DNA from: Microbacterium arborescens
Lineage (GTDB): Bacteria > Actinomycetota > Actinomycetes > Actinomycetales > Microbacteriaceae
NCBI GenBank assembly: GCA_003339645.1
Contig: QNUV01000041.1
Span: 868,001 to 932,000 of the forward strand
DNA length: 64,000 nucleotides
Direction: 5' to 3'
The notes below the pieces were generated by a model, which saw nothing but the letters and a program-made list of their open reading frames with translations, was not told the origin of the DNA and did not search any database. This document shows positions 21,865 through 31,100 of the stretch, in pieces. A program made the position numbers and the translations under genes. Position 1 is the first letter of the stretch, and every line of letters starts with the position of its first letter.

Positions 21865-23286
21865 ATGGCTGATGACGACCGCTCTCCCGAGGACGAGTTC
21901 CAGGAGCTGCTCCGCAACCTGCTGGGCCAGGGCGGCACGCTCGGGCCCGAGCAGCTCGAGCGTCTGTCGGCCATGGGGGTCGACCCGGCGATGCTGCACC
22001 AGATGATGCAGCATCTCCAAGGCGCCTTCGCCGCCGGAGGCGACGGCGGCGTCGACTGGAGCGCGACCCGCACACAAGCCCTCCACCTGGCCAATAAGGA
22101 CGGACACGGCATCAGCGCCGGCGACCGGCAGGACTTCTCCGACGCGTTCGCCCTGGCGACGCTGTGGCTGAGTGAGGCCACGACGATCTCGGACCTGCCC
22201 GCACCGCCGCGCGCACTGACCCGTGGCGCGTGGGTGGAGGCGACGCTGCCGGTGTGGCAGGAGCTGGCCGAACCGGTCGCGACCTCGGTCGCCGACGCCC
22301 TCACCGCCGCGCTCGAGTCGCAGGCTCCGGAGGAGATGCAGAGCATGATCGCCGGGGCCGGCCGGCTCATGCGGACCGTCGGGGGCTCACTCTTCGCCGC
22401 GCAGCTGGGCGCTGTCGTCGGCAAGCTCTCGCTCGAGGTCGTCTCGGGCGGTGATGTGGGCATCCCCGTCATGCCCGACGGCGAGGCCGCGATCCTGCCG
22501 CAGAACTTCGCCGACTTCGGACGCGATCTCGGCATCGATGACGAGCAGCTCGCTCTGGCCCTCGCGACGCGAGAACTGGCCCATGCCCGTCTGTTCCGCC
22601 ATGCCCGGTGGCTGCGGCTCCACGTGATCTCGCAGGTCACCGACTTCGCACGGGGGATTCATGTCGACACCGACGCCCTCGAGGAGCTCGCGTCGCGCTT
22701 CGATCCCTCCCAGCCCGAAGAGCTGCGCCAGGCGCTCGAGAGCGGCGTGCTGCTTCCCCAACGCTCCGAGGCGCAGGCCGCCGCGCTCACCCGGCTGGAG
22801 CACCTGCTCGCGACGATCGAGGGCTGGGTCGACGTCGTCTCCGCCGATGCGACGACTCGTCTGCCCGCGGCCGACCGGATCTCCGAGGCGGTACGCCGCC
22901 GCCGGGCCGTCGGCGGCCCTGCCGAGCAGGCCATGGCCTCTCTCGTCGGGCTGGAGCTGAGACCGCGGCGGCTGCGCGAGGCCGCAGCCATGTGGCGTGC
23001 CATCACGGATGCCGTCGGCGCCGATGCCCGCGACAGCCTGTGGGACTATCCCGACCTCATGCCCACCCCCGCCGACGTCGACAACCCTGCAGCCCTGATC
23101 GGGCGGCTCCAGGCCCGCGCGCGGGGCGAGGCTCCCGAGCGCGATGAGATGGACGACGCGCTCGACGCGCTACTGGCCTCCGCCGCGGCCGGCGACGACG
23201 CCGGGACAGGCGAGGGCGACGAGGCGACCGACGATCCTCGCGGCCGTCGGGACGAGGACGACCCCGAGGGCCCTGCGCCCGTCTGA
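21865..23286 (+). CDS. DUF2342/zincin-like putative hydrolase
   Basis: A 473-residue protein resembling the actinobacterial family annotated as zinc-dependent metalloprotease or putative hydrolase associated with coenzyme F420 (TIGR03624-like). A DDEFQELLRNLLG N-terminus is followed by a Gly-rich linker and a helical body. The expected zinc site region reads ATRELAHARLFRHARWLR near 235-252: the second His and the ARLF..WLR context are present, but the first position of HExxH is Arg. Catalytic activity is therefore doubtful. The C-terminal 50 residues are acidic and disordered. It is divergent from the PDZ/Lon gene, as in mycobacteria. Its start follows a leader with GAAAGG. Confidence 0.82.
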   Translation: MADDDRSPEDEFQELLRNLLGQGGTLGPEQLERLSAMGVDPAMLHQMMQHLQGAFAAGGDGGVDWSATRTQALHLANKDGHGISAGDRQDFSDAFALATLWLSEATTISDLPAPPRALTRGAWVEATLPVWQELAEPVATSVADALTAALESQAPEEMQSMIAGAGRLMRTVGGSLFAAQLGAVVGKLSLEVVSGGDVGIPVMPDGEAAILPQNFADFGRDLGIDDEQLALALATRELAHARLFRHARWLRLHVISQVTDFARGIHVDTDALEELASRFDPSQPEELRQALESGVLLPQRSEAQAAALTRLEHLLATIEGWVDVVSADATTRLPAADRISEAVRRRRAVGGPAEQAMASLVGLELRPRRLREAAAMWRAITDAVGADARDSLWDYPDLMPTPADVDNPAALIGRLQARARGEAPERDEMDDALDALLASAAAGDDAGTGEGDEATDDPRGRRDEDDPEGPAPV

Positions 23287-23414
23287 CCGGATCCCGACCA
23301 GCCGCGCCGCGCCGCCGATTCCCGCTCCTCCCCAGCGGTGCGGGACCACCGGGCCCGCCCTCGGGCTGTGGAGACGCCGGCACGTCGGCGGGCGGGCTGT
23401 CGAGAATCGGGGTC

Positions 23415-24266
23415 ATGCTCCGTCTCGATGCGTCCGCCGCGCCGCTGTGGCGCTCTCCCTCGGCCCTGCAACTGGGCGATGAGCCCGGAGCGGCGGTGCT
23501 CGACCCCGTCGAGCCGTGGCACGAGCGCGTGATCCACGCCCTGGTGAACGGCATACCGGATGATCTGTTCGACACGATCGCCCGCGACGCGGGCGCTCCT
23601 GCCGATGAGGTTCCCCGGCTGCGCCGGCTGCTGTGCCCGGTGCTCGCAGAGCCGCGCCCGCGGCCGTCCGTCGCCCTCTCTTTCGGCGACGACGTCGGTC
23701 CCGCTGATCGGCGAACGGTGCAGCATGCGTTCGCGGCGGCCGGAGCCCAGGTCGGGGCGGCGCAGGCCGCCGCAGTCGCCAGGGTCCCGGAGCGGGTCGT
23801 CGTCCTGGTCGCCTCCCGCCTCGTCGAGCCGCGGCGAGCCGCTGCCCTCGTCGCCGACGACGTCGCTCACCTGGCCCTCGAGCTCGCCGGGGACCGTGTC
23901 GCGGTCGGGCCGCTCGTCGTACCGGGCCGGACGGGCTGCCTGGCCTGCCTGCATGAACATCGACGCGACCGGGATGCCGCGTGGCCGGTGCTCGCCGCAC
24001 AGCTCCTGGGCCGTCCGTGTCCTCCGACCGATCCGGCGCTCATCTCGGCCGCCTGCGCGATGTCGCTGCAGCTGATCAGCGCGCCGGTGACGGAGCGGAC
24101 CCGGTCGATGACGCTGCGGGCGTCGTTCGGCGAGCCGACGTGGCACGACCACGAACCTCATCCAGCGTGCTGGTGCCGATCTCCCGGACGAAGCGAGACA
24201 CCTGCCGTTCGTAGCGCCCCGAGGTCCGAGCCCACGACAGCGTCAACGTTCGCGCAGCTCGCGTGA
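23415..24266 (+). CDS. cyclodehydratase / ThiF-like zinc protein, orphan
   Basis: A protein of up to 283 residues resembling the E1/ThiF-like partner annotated as bacteriocin biosynthesis cyclodehydratase in Actinobacteria. An N-terminal winged-helix-like region (WHERVIHALVNGIPDD) precedes a Rossmann-like part with hydrophobic strands (VVVLVASRLV). It has two cysteine pairs expected to bind zinc: GCLACLHEH (Cys175, Cys178) and HPACWC (Cys252, Cys254). The conserved part ends near 24177; the remaining 30 residues run antisense to the end of uvrD2 and look like read-through. No YcaO gene or precursor peptide is nearby, so a RiPP role is unsupported. A GAGAAT sequence 7 nt before the ATG is a weak -10. 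Confidence 0.7.
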   Translation: MLRLDASAAPLWRSPSALQLGDEPGAAVLDPVEPWHERVIHALVNGIPDDLFDTIARDAGAPADEVPRLRRLLCPVLAEPRPRPSVALSFGDDVGPADRRTVQHAFAAAGAQVGAAQAAAVARVPERVVVLVASRLVEPRRAAALVADDVAHLALELAGDRVAVGPLVVPGRTGCLACLHEHRRDRDAAWPVLAAQLLGRPCPPTDPALISAACAMSLQLISAPVTERTRSMTLRASFGEPTWHDHEPHPACWCRSPGRSETPAVRSAPRSEPTTASTFAQLA

Positions 24267-25830
24267 CACCCACGTAGGCCAGTCGGCGCTCCTCGTCGAT
24301 CTGCTCGAACGTCGTGGCGTAGGCGATGGGCAGCAGTCCCTCCGCAAGGCCCACGAGGTGGACGTGATCCCACTCGAGGCCCTTCGCGGCGTGAAGGGTC
24401 GACAGCGTCACGGTCCGCGTGGCGATCTCGTGCTGATCCTTCGCCCGCACCTGCAGCTCATCGGTGAACGCCCGCATCGTGGTACCCGCCGGCGCCTCCT
24501 CGGCGAGGCGGAGCAGCGCCGCGCGCGCCTCCCAAGCGTCACGGAGCGGACCGCCCGCCGGGGGCGGCTCGTCGCTCAGACCGAGCGAGCGCAGGATCGA
24601 CCGGACATCGGCGACGAGGTCGCCGGACGAGGGGGCCACGGACGCGCCGCGCAGGGCCATCACGGCCTGGCGCACCTCGGGGATGTCGAAGAAGCGTGCG
24701 CCTCCGAGCACCGCGGCGGCGATGCCGCGCCGCGCCAGCGCCGCCAGGAGCGGCGCCGACTGGGCGTTCACCCGATACAAGACGGCGATGTGGCGGGGAT
24801 CGATCCCCCGCGCGAGCTGCTCTGCGACCGCTTCGGCCACGCCGTCCGCTTCGGCGGTGTCATCGGCGAATGCACGAATCGTCGGGCGCGGATGATCGGG
24901 GGTCGCGCGATCGGCCGTGAGCTCGAGAGCCCCGGGGCGGCCCCGCATGAGAGCGTTCGCCACGGCGACGACGCCCGCCTCGGAGCGGTAGTTGCGTTCG
25001 AGCCGCAGAATCCGCGCATCCGGATGCCGGGTGCCGAATTCCAGCAGGTACGACGGGTCGGCGCCCGCGAAGGAATAGATCGTCTGGCTGGCGTCACCGA
25101 CGACGCAGAGATCACGGCGTTCGCCCAGCCAGAGCTCGAGCAGGCGGTGCTGCACGGGCGAGACGTCCTGGAACTCGTCCACGGTGAAGTGGCGGTACTG
25201 CTCGCGCACTTCAGCGACGACGCGCGGCTCGGCCTCGAGCATCCCCGCGCACGCGAGCAGCACGTCCTCGAAGTCGAGCTGCCGCCGCTCGTCCTTCACC
25301 TGCTCGTACGAGCGCTGCAGCGCGACCACCGCGTCGAGCGAGAGCGAGCCGACCGGTTCGGGCCTGTCGAGGGCGTATCGCTCGATGGAACGCATCGTGA
25401 TCTTCCGCCACTCGATACGCGTCGCGACATCGCGCAGGACGGCCGGATCGGGGTCCAGCCCGATCGCGTCGGCCGCCTGCGCGAGCAGCCGCACCTTGCT
25501 TCCCAGGATCGTCGGCGCAGCGTCGCCGGCGAGCTGCGGCCAGAAGTAGTTCAGCTGTGCCAGAGCCGCGGAGTGGAACGTGCGCGCGGCGACGCCGCCG
25601 ACGCCCAGGGCGCGCAGTCGACCCCGCATCTCCCCCGCGGCTTTCGCCGTGAAGGTGACCGCCATGACCCGGTTCGGCGAGTACGCGCCGGTCTCGACGC
25701 CGTGCGCGATGCGGTGGGTGATGACGCGAGTCTTCCCCGACCCGGCACCCGCGAGCACGCACACGGGACCGCGCAGCGCAGAGGCCGCCTCGCGCTGCTG
25801 CTCGTCGAGTCCGGCGAGAGGATCTGTCAT
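24076..25830 (-). CDS. uvrD2: UvrD2-like superfamily 1 DNA helicase, short form
   Basis: ATP-dependent 3'-5' DNA helicase of the UvrD/PcrA group. The 584-residue protein carries Walker A AGAGSGKT at 27-34, VTFTAKAAGEM (motif Ia), DEFQDVSP (motif II), GDASQTIYSFAGAD (motif III), RLERNYRS (motif IV), TLHAAKGLEWDHVHL (motif V) and AYVGVTRAARTL (motif VI). Mycobacterial UvrD2 is longer, with a C-terminal HRDC and extra domain; here the protein stops soon after motif VI. The start ATG overlaps the nudC stop by ATGA (25827-25830), and its 3' end overlaps the convergent cyclodehydratase-like gene by about 190 nt. Confidence 0.93.
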   Translation of the reverse strand: MTDPLAGLDEQQREAASALRGPVCVLAGAGSGKTRVITHRIAHGVETGAYSPNRVMAVTFTAKAAGEMRGRLRALGVGGVAARTFHSAALAQLNYFWPQLAGDAAPTILGSKVRLLAQAADAIGLDPDPAVLRDVATRIEWRKITMRSIERYALDRPEPVGSLSLDAVVALQRSYEQVKDERRQLDFEDVLLACAGMLEAEPRVVAEVREQYRHFTVDEFQDVSPVQHRLLELWLGERRDLCVVGDASQTIYSFAGADPSYLLEFGTRHPDARILRLERNYRSEAGVVAVANALMRGRPGALELTADRATPDHPRPTIRAFADDTAEADGVAEAVAEQLARGIDPRHIAVLYRVNAQSAPLLAALARRGIAAAVLGGARFFDIPEVRQAVMALRGASVAPSSGDLVADVRSILRSLGLSDEPPPAGGPLRDAWEARAALLRLAEEAPAGTTMRAFTDELQVRAKDQHEIATRTVTLSTLHAAKGLEWDHVHLVGLAEGLLPIAYATTFEQIDEERRLAYVGVTRAARTLTLSWARTSGRYERQVSRFVREIGTSTLDEVRGRATSARRTTPAASSTGSAPSPAR

Positions 25831-26735
25831 GCGTCGTCCCCGCACCAGTCGACGATCAGGCGACGAGCGATCGAAGCGGAGCCGGGCAGCATCACCGGCC
25901 CTGCGCCCGCGAGCGAACTGCGGATCTCCGCGCGGTCGAACCAGCGGACGGCGACGATCTCGTCGCCGTCGGGACGTGCTCGCGAGGCGTCGGTCGCCAC
26001 AGCGTGGAAGCCGAGCATCAGGGAGCGCGGGTACGGCCACGCCTGCGACCCGCGGTAGACGAGGTCGTCGACGACGACGCCCGCTTCCTCGGCGACCTCG
26101 CGACGGATCGCGGTCTCGAGGGATTCGCCCGCTTCGACGAATCCGGCGAAGGTCGAGAATCGGTTGTCCACGGCCCACGCGGCGTTCTGCCCCAGAAGCA
26201 GGCGCTCGTTGCCGGCGTCACTGACGGCGACGATCACAGCGGGATCGGTCCTCGGGAACTGTTCCCGGCCGCATCCCGTGCACACGCGCGACCACCCGGC
26301 CGACCGCAGCCGCGCGGGCGCTCCACAGCGCGGGCAGAAGCGGAAGTCGGCGAACCAGCGGCCGAGGGCGACCGCCGTCACGAATGCTCCCGCATCCTCG
26401 TCGACGAGGTCGCCGCCCGACATCCGCAACGAGGCCCAGCTGTCGTCGCCGTCGTCGCCGCCGTCGGCGGGGATCGCCTGCGCGGCGATGAGCCGGGCCG
26501 AGCCGTCGGCGGCGCGCCCGAGGAAGGCCCATTCGGTCGTTCCCTCCTCGTCCGCGACGAACTCGGGAGCTTCCCAGACGAGGCGGTCGCCCCGAACCCG
26601 GGCTCGGTCGCCCCGTACCGTCACCACGCGCGTCGTCGGGTCGGCGCGAAGACGGTCGAGGAGCGTTTCGTCGGAACGTTCTTCCGGTGACGGCTCGAAA
26701 ACGGACCGGGCCAGCGCCGGCGGCTGCATTCGCAT
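25827..26735 (-). CDS. nudC: NAD+ diphosphatase, Nudix family with zinc ribbon
   Basis: Hydrolyses NAD(H) to NMN(H) and AMP and, in other bacteria, removes NAD caps from RNA. The 302-residue protein has the four-cysteine zinc ribbon CPRCG (Cys134, Cys137) and CTGCG (Cys152, Cys155). The Nudix box GFVEAGESLETAIRREVAEE is at 198-217, and the NADH-specific SQPWPFPxS motif appears as SQAWPYPRS at 230-238. A GAGAGG about 7 nt upstream supports the ATG at 26733-26735; ATG two codons later is an alternative. It is co-transcribed with uvrD2, with which it overlaps by 4 nt, as in mycobacteria. Confidence 0.95.
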   Translation of the reverse strand: MRMQPPALARSVFEPSPEERSDETLLDRLRADPTTRVVTVRGDRARVRGDRLVWEAPEFVADEEGTTEWAFLGRAADGSARLIAAQAIPADGGDDGDDSWASLRMSGGDLVDEDAGAFVTAVALGRWFADFRFCPRCGAPARLRSAGWSRVCTGCGREQFPRTDPAVIVAVSDAGNERLLLGQNAAWAVDNRFSTFAGFVEAGESLETAIRREVAEEAGVVVDDLVYRGSQAWPYPRSLMLGFHAVATDASRARPDGDEIVAVRWFDRAEIRSSLAGAGPVMLPGSASIARRLIVDWCGDDA

Positions 26736-26788
26736 CTCGGGGACCTCTCTCGCGGGCGTGGCGCGTCGGCCTGCGCGGCCGCCCGACC

Positions 26789-26794
26789 TACCCT
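26789..26794 (+). promoter_or_regulatory. -10 box for leaderless phosphotransferase message
   Basis: TACCCT ends 6 nt before the ATG at 26801, with no ribosome binding site between them. It lies in the 65-bp gap shared with divergent nudC. Confidence 0.45.
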
Positions 26795-26800
26795 GATGGC

Positions 26801-28075
26801 ATGGCTCGCTCTCCCTTCACTCTAGCCGCGTCCGTCAGTTCGGCTCTTCCCGGCGCCGCAGTCGTGGCGGCGGCGGAATTGACCGAGCGGGCGGACGGGC
26901 GATACGACAGCGCGCTGGTGACGCTGGAGGACGGACGACGCGTCGTCGTGCGCGTTCCGGTCGACGTCGACGCCGACCTCGAGCTCGTCGCCGACACCCG
27001 TGCGCTCCGTGCGCTGACCCCCGGGGTGCGCGGGCTGCTGCCGTTCGAGGCGCCCACGGTGCTCGGCACCGCCCGGATGGGAGGCTTCACCGCCGTCGTG
27101 CAGGAATACGTCCCGGGGTACCGTGTCGAGGCCGGCCACATCCCGCCGGGTCGCGGCGCGGCCTGGTCGCTCGGATCAGCGATCGCGCGCGTCCACGCAC
27201 TCCCCCACGCGGTCGCCCGCGACGCCGGTCTGCGCACCCGCACGAGCGCCGAGGTGCGCCAGGACGCCGAGCGCCTGCTCGACCGCGCGGAGGCGACGGG
27301 ATCGCTTCCGTTCGGGCTGCTCCGCCGCTGGAGCACCGCGCTCGGCGAGGATCGGCTGTGGCGGTTCGAGGCCACCATCACCCTCGGCGGCGTCGACCCC
27401 GGTCGTTTCGTCCTGAGCGACACCCCAGCCGGCCCGACGGTGACGGGCCTGCTCGCGTGGCACGGTCTGGGCGTCGGCGATCCGGCCGAGGATCTGCGCT
27501 GGCTGGCTTCGGCACCCGACGCTCGCGACGACGTCCTCGCCGCGTACGCCGAAGCGGCACACCACACGCCCGATGCCGCGCTGGCCGCACGTTCCCGGCT
27601 CTACGCCGAGCTGGAGTTCGCCCGGTGGCTGGCTCACGGACACGAGACCGGCGCAGAGCGGGTGGTGGAGGACGCCGTCGCACTGCTGTCCGCGCTCGAC
27701 GAGGGCGTTCGCGATGAACCCCTTCTTCCGGAGGACTACAGCACCGTCGACGACGCGCTCGAGCTGCTCGGCCGTACCCCGACCGCGGTGACGGCCGGTG
27801 ACACCTCGATGCAGACCGACACCTACGACCCGGCGCTGCTGGCCGCCTACCTCGCCGACCAGGACACCGCCGAGCAGGCCGACATCGAGACGATCCCGAT
27901 CGACCTGTCTGATTGGACGCCCGACGGCGCGTCGAGCGACCGGCGCGGCGACACCGGCGCCGCCCCCACCGTCACCGCGTCGGCGCCGGATGGGTCGTCG
28001 GCGGACGACACCGACGATCCCGAGCACGCCGAGGCGGCCCGCAACGCGCTGCGGCGGTGGTCTTCGGCCGAGTGA
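26801..28075 (+). CDS. aminoglycoside/macrolide phosphotransferase-like protein
   Basis: A 424-residue protein with a kinase-like fold related to aminoglycoside phosphotransferases. An N-lobe with VTLEDGRRVVVRVPVD, an APH-like VVQEYVPGYRVEAGHI and AWSLGSAIARVHALP follow. The catalytic HxD-loop is not clear: the equivalent region reads GGVDPGRFVLSDTPAGPTV, so the usual HGDLHxxN is degenerate and activity is uncertain. The C-terminal 90 residues are acidic, low-complexity and probably disordered. This is the usual neighbour of the NudC/UvrD2/AdnAB block in Microbacteriaceae-like genomes (inference). It is convergent with adnB with only 25 nt between the stops. Confidence 0.72.
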   Translation: MARSPFTLAASVSSALPGAAVVAAAELTERADGRYDSALVTLEDGRRVVVRVPVDVDADLELVADTRALRALTPGVRGLLPFEAPTVLGTARMGGFTAVVQEYVPGYRVEAGHIPPGRGAAWSLGSAIARVHALPHAVARDAGLRTRTSAEVRQDAERLLDRAEATGSLPFGLLRRWSTALGEDRLWRFEATITLGGVDPGRFVLSDTPAGPTVTGLLAWHGLGVGDPAEDLRWLASAPDARDDVLAAYAEAAHHTPDAALAARSRLYAELEFARWLAHGHETGAERVVEDAVALLSALDEGVRDEPLLPEDYSTVDDALELLGRTPTAVTAGDTSMQTDTYDPALLAAYLADQDTAEQADIETIPIDLSDWTPDGASSDRRGDTGAAPTVTASAPDGSSADDTDDPEHAEAARNALRRWSSAE

Positions 28076-28100
28076 GGTCCCGGGGCCGACGCCGCAGGAC

Positions 28101-31100
28101 TCACCCCCGCAGCACGAGGTTGTCGGCCACGTAGAACAGCGCGACGTCGATCTCCGACTCGGGGATGCCGTGCCGGATCGAGTACGCCCGCCGGTAGAGC
28201 TCGAGCTGCAGCATCCGTTCGGCGCGCTCGGCCGGCGTTCGCGGCGGACGGCCGGTCTTCCAGTCGACGATCTCGATGCGCCCGCCGCGGTCGGCACGGC
28301 GGTACACCGCGTCGAGCTTGCAGATGATGACGTGCGGGCGGCCGTCGCCGAGGAGGCGGTCATCGGCGAAGTCGATCTCGGTCTCGACCTCGATCGGCTG
28401 GAGGTCGGCCCATTCGGAGCGGAGGAAGATCTCCTGCAGACGGCTCAGCTCGCCCTCTCCGGCGGCGGGCCCCTCAGCGGGGTCGTCGACGTCCCACAGT
28501 GGCGCGTCGGGCTGCGGACCCCGCGCGGTGATACCCGAGCGCTGCTCCACCCACGCGTGGAAACGGGTGCCCAACCGGGTCTCGCGGTACGGACGCTCGG
28601 GCAGCGGACGCAGGGTCGCCTCGACGGCGGCCTCGTAGTCGGCGGCGTAGTCCTTGAAACGCGATGCGGGGATGCGCGTGGGGGCGGCACGACGAGCACC
28701 GGCGGACCGCTCCTCGCGCTCCGCGAGCAGCAGCGCGAGATCGCGTTCGGCCTCGTCGCGCTCGGCGGCCCGCTGTGCGCCGCGCACGAGCGTCGCCGCC
28801 GCCTCCACCCGGCCGCGGCGCTCGCCCAGCGGGTCCAAGGGCCACCGCATGATCTGGCGCCGATCGTTATAGGGGTTCTCCCCCGGCTCGCTATCGGGAA
28901 GCTCGTGGCCGAGCGCGATCGCGATCTCTCGCAGGAACGGGCTCGGACCGCGGGGATTCCGGGTGCCCGACCACGGCGAGCCGCTGAGGAGCAGCGCGTC
29001 GCGGGCACGCGTCACGGCGACGTACGCGAGGCGGCGCTCCTCCTCGCGCTGGCGTTCGGCGTTGTCCTCGGCGAACCGGGTGAGCGCCGCCTTGAGGTCC
29101 TGCTGGGTCGGCGACACGTGCGCCTCCCACCCCAGCTGGGGCAGCCAGCGCGCGTCACCGCGGAACGCGTACGGCAGCACGCCGAAGCCGAGCCACCCCT
29201 GTTTGTCGCGCGGGCGGGCGGGCAGCTCGTCCGCGACGACCCGCGCCACGGCCACGGCATCCCACTCCAGCCCCTTGGATCCGTGGATCGTGAGAATCTG
29301 CACGACGTCGTCTTCGGGGGGCTCGGTGCGCGGCGCGAACTCGTCTTGACGCTCGGCATGGTCGAGCCACGCGAGCAGACTCGGCAGCGACCCCGACTCG
29401 TCGGTCGCGAGGAAGCCCTGCAGCTCATCGACGAAGGCCCGCAGCTGGTCCGACGCGACGCGTGCGGGGCCTCTGCTCTCGTTCGCGGCCAGTTCGATGT
29501 CGAGCCGCAACTCCGCCTCGATCAAGCGCACGAGCTCGGGAATCGGCATGGATGAGGCACGGCGCAGGCCGGCGAACGTCGCGGCGGCGTCGCGCAGACG
29601 CTCGCGACCGGCGTCGCTGAAGTCGGCGAGCCAGCCGTGATCGGGGCCGACACGCACGAAGAAGTCGAGCGCGTCGATGAGTGAGGCGTTCTCTTCGGTC
29701 GCACTCTCCGCGGCGAGCGGCTGCAGTGCGACGTCGGAACGCGCGAGTCGGCGCCCCAGCTCGGCGAGCGAGCGGAGGTCGCGGAGCCCGATGGACCAGC
29801 GCGGTCCGCCCAGCAGGCGGAGCAGCGCCGACCCTGCTGACGGATCGCTGATGACCCGCAGCGCCGAGACCACGTCGACCACTTCGGGAGTGCTGAGCAG
29901 TCCGCCCAGACCGAGGATCCGGTGCGGGATGCCACGCCGCGCGAGGGCGTCGGCGAAGCGCACCATGTGCTTCTTGCTGCGCAGCAGGATCGCCGCGCTC
30001 GTCGGAAGACCGCGCCGCTGGCGGCCCGCTCGCACCTCTTCGAACCACCCGGCGACGCGCTCGGTCTCGGCATCGAGGTCGGTCTCGAACACGATGTCGA
30101 CATCACCACCGGGCGCCCCCGGACGCGGCCGCAGCTGATCGACGGGCACGGGAGAGCGCGCAGCCAGGGGCTCGAGCACCGCATTGGCGGCATCCAGGAT
30201 CCGTTCGCTGTTGCGCCAGCTCGTCGCGAGGGAGTACCGCCCCGAGCCGCCCGCGGGGGCGAACGCGGCGGCGAAGTCGCCGAGGTTGCCCGCGCTCGCG
30301 CCGCGCCAGCCGTAGATGGACTGGTGCGGGTCGCCGACGGCCATCACGGATGTGCCGGCGAACACCGCGCTCAGCAGCTCGGTCTGGACGACCGAGGTGT
30401 CCTGGTACTCGTCGAGCAGCACGACGGGGTACCGCGCGCGCAGATCAGTGGCGACAGCCGGATGGGCGCGGACGATCGTCAGGGCACCCGCCACCTGATC
30501 GGAGAAGTCGATGACGCCGGATCGCAGCTTGCGCCGCTGGTACTCGACGGCGAGGTCGGCGAGCAGCGGCAGGCCCGCGACCTGCTCGGCGGCACGCGCC
30601 ACGTCGGCGTAGACGGTGGTGCCGCTGCGGGTCGAAGGGCGCTCGCGGACATCTTGGAACGCCGCGCCGAAATGAGCGAGCTCGTCGAAGTCGACCAGGT
30701 TGTCGACGCCGTCGCGCGCGATGCGCAGCGCGCCGTCGATGATGCTGCGCAGGGCGTTCTCCCGCGTCTCGAGACGTTCGTCGTCGGAGTCGAGGACCAC
30801 CCGACGCATCAACAGCCACGCCGCGGATTCGCTGAGGACGGCGGCCTCGGGATCGCGCCCGATGCGCACCGCGTTCTCGCGGACGATGCCGTCGGCGAAG
30901 CTGTTGTACGTCGAGACCGTCGGGCGCTCGAGCAGCGCGTCGGTCGCGGGGCCGAGCGTCTGCGCCCCCGTGTCATCGACGAGCCGTCGTTGCGCGGCAT
31001 GCCGGCGCGCGCCCCCGGGATCGCCCGCTCGCTCGAGCTCTCCGAAGACGTCGAGTGCGCCTCGCCGGTGCAGCGCGTCGAGGTGCGGCAGCAGACCGGC

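Noticed and set aside
23415-24266. RiPP (thiazole/oxazole peptide) cluster suggested by the cyclodehydratase-like gene
   Set aside because: No YcaO, precursor, dehydrogenase or export gene in the surrounding 20 kb, and the gene sits in a conserved housekeeping order.
28071-28106. Hairpin between the phosphotransferase-like and adnB stops
   Set aside because: The arms GTGA(G)GTCC and GGACTCAC pair only with a bulge, and the gap is just 25 nt; too weak to list as a terminator.
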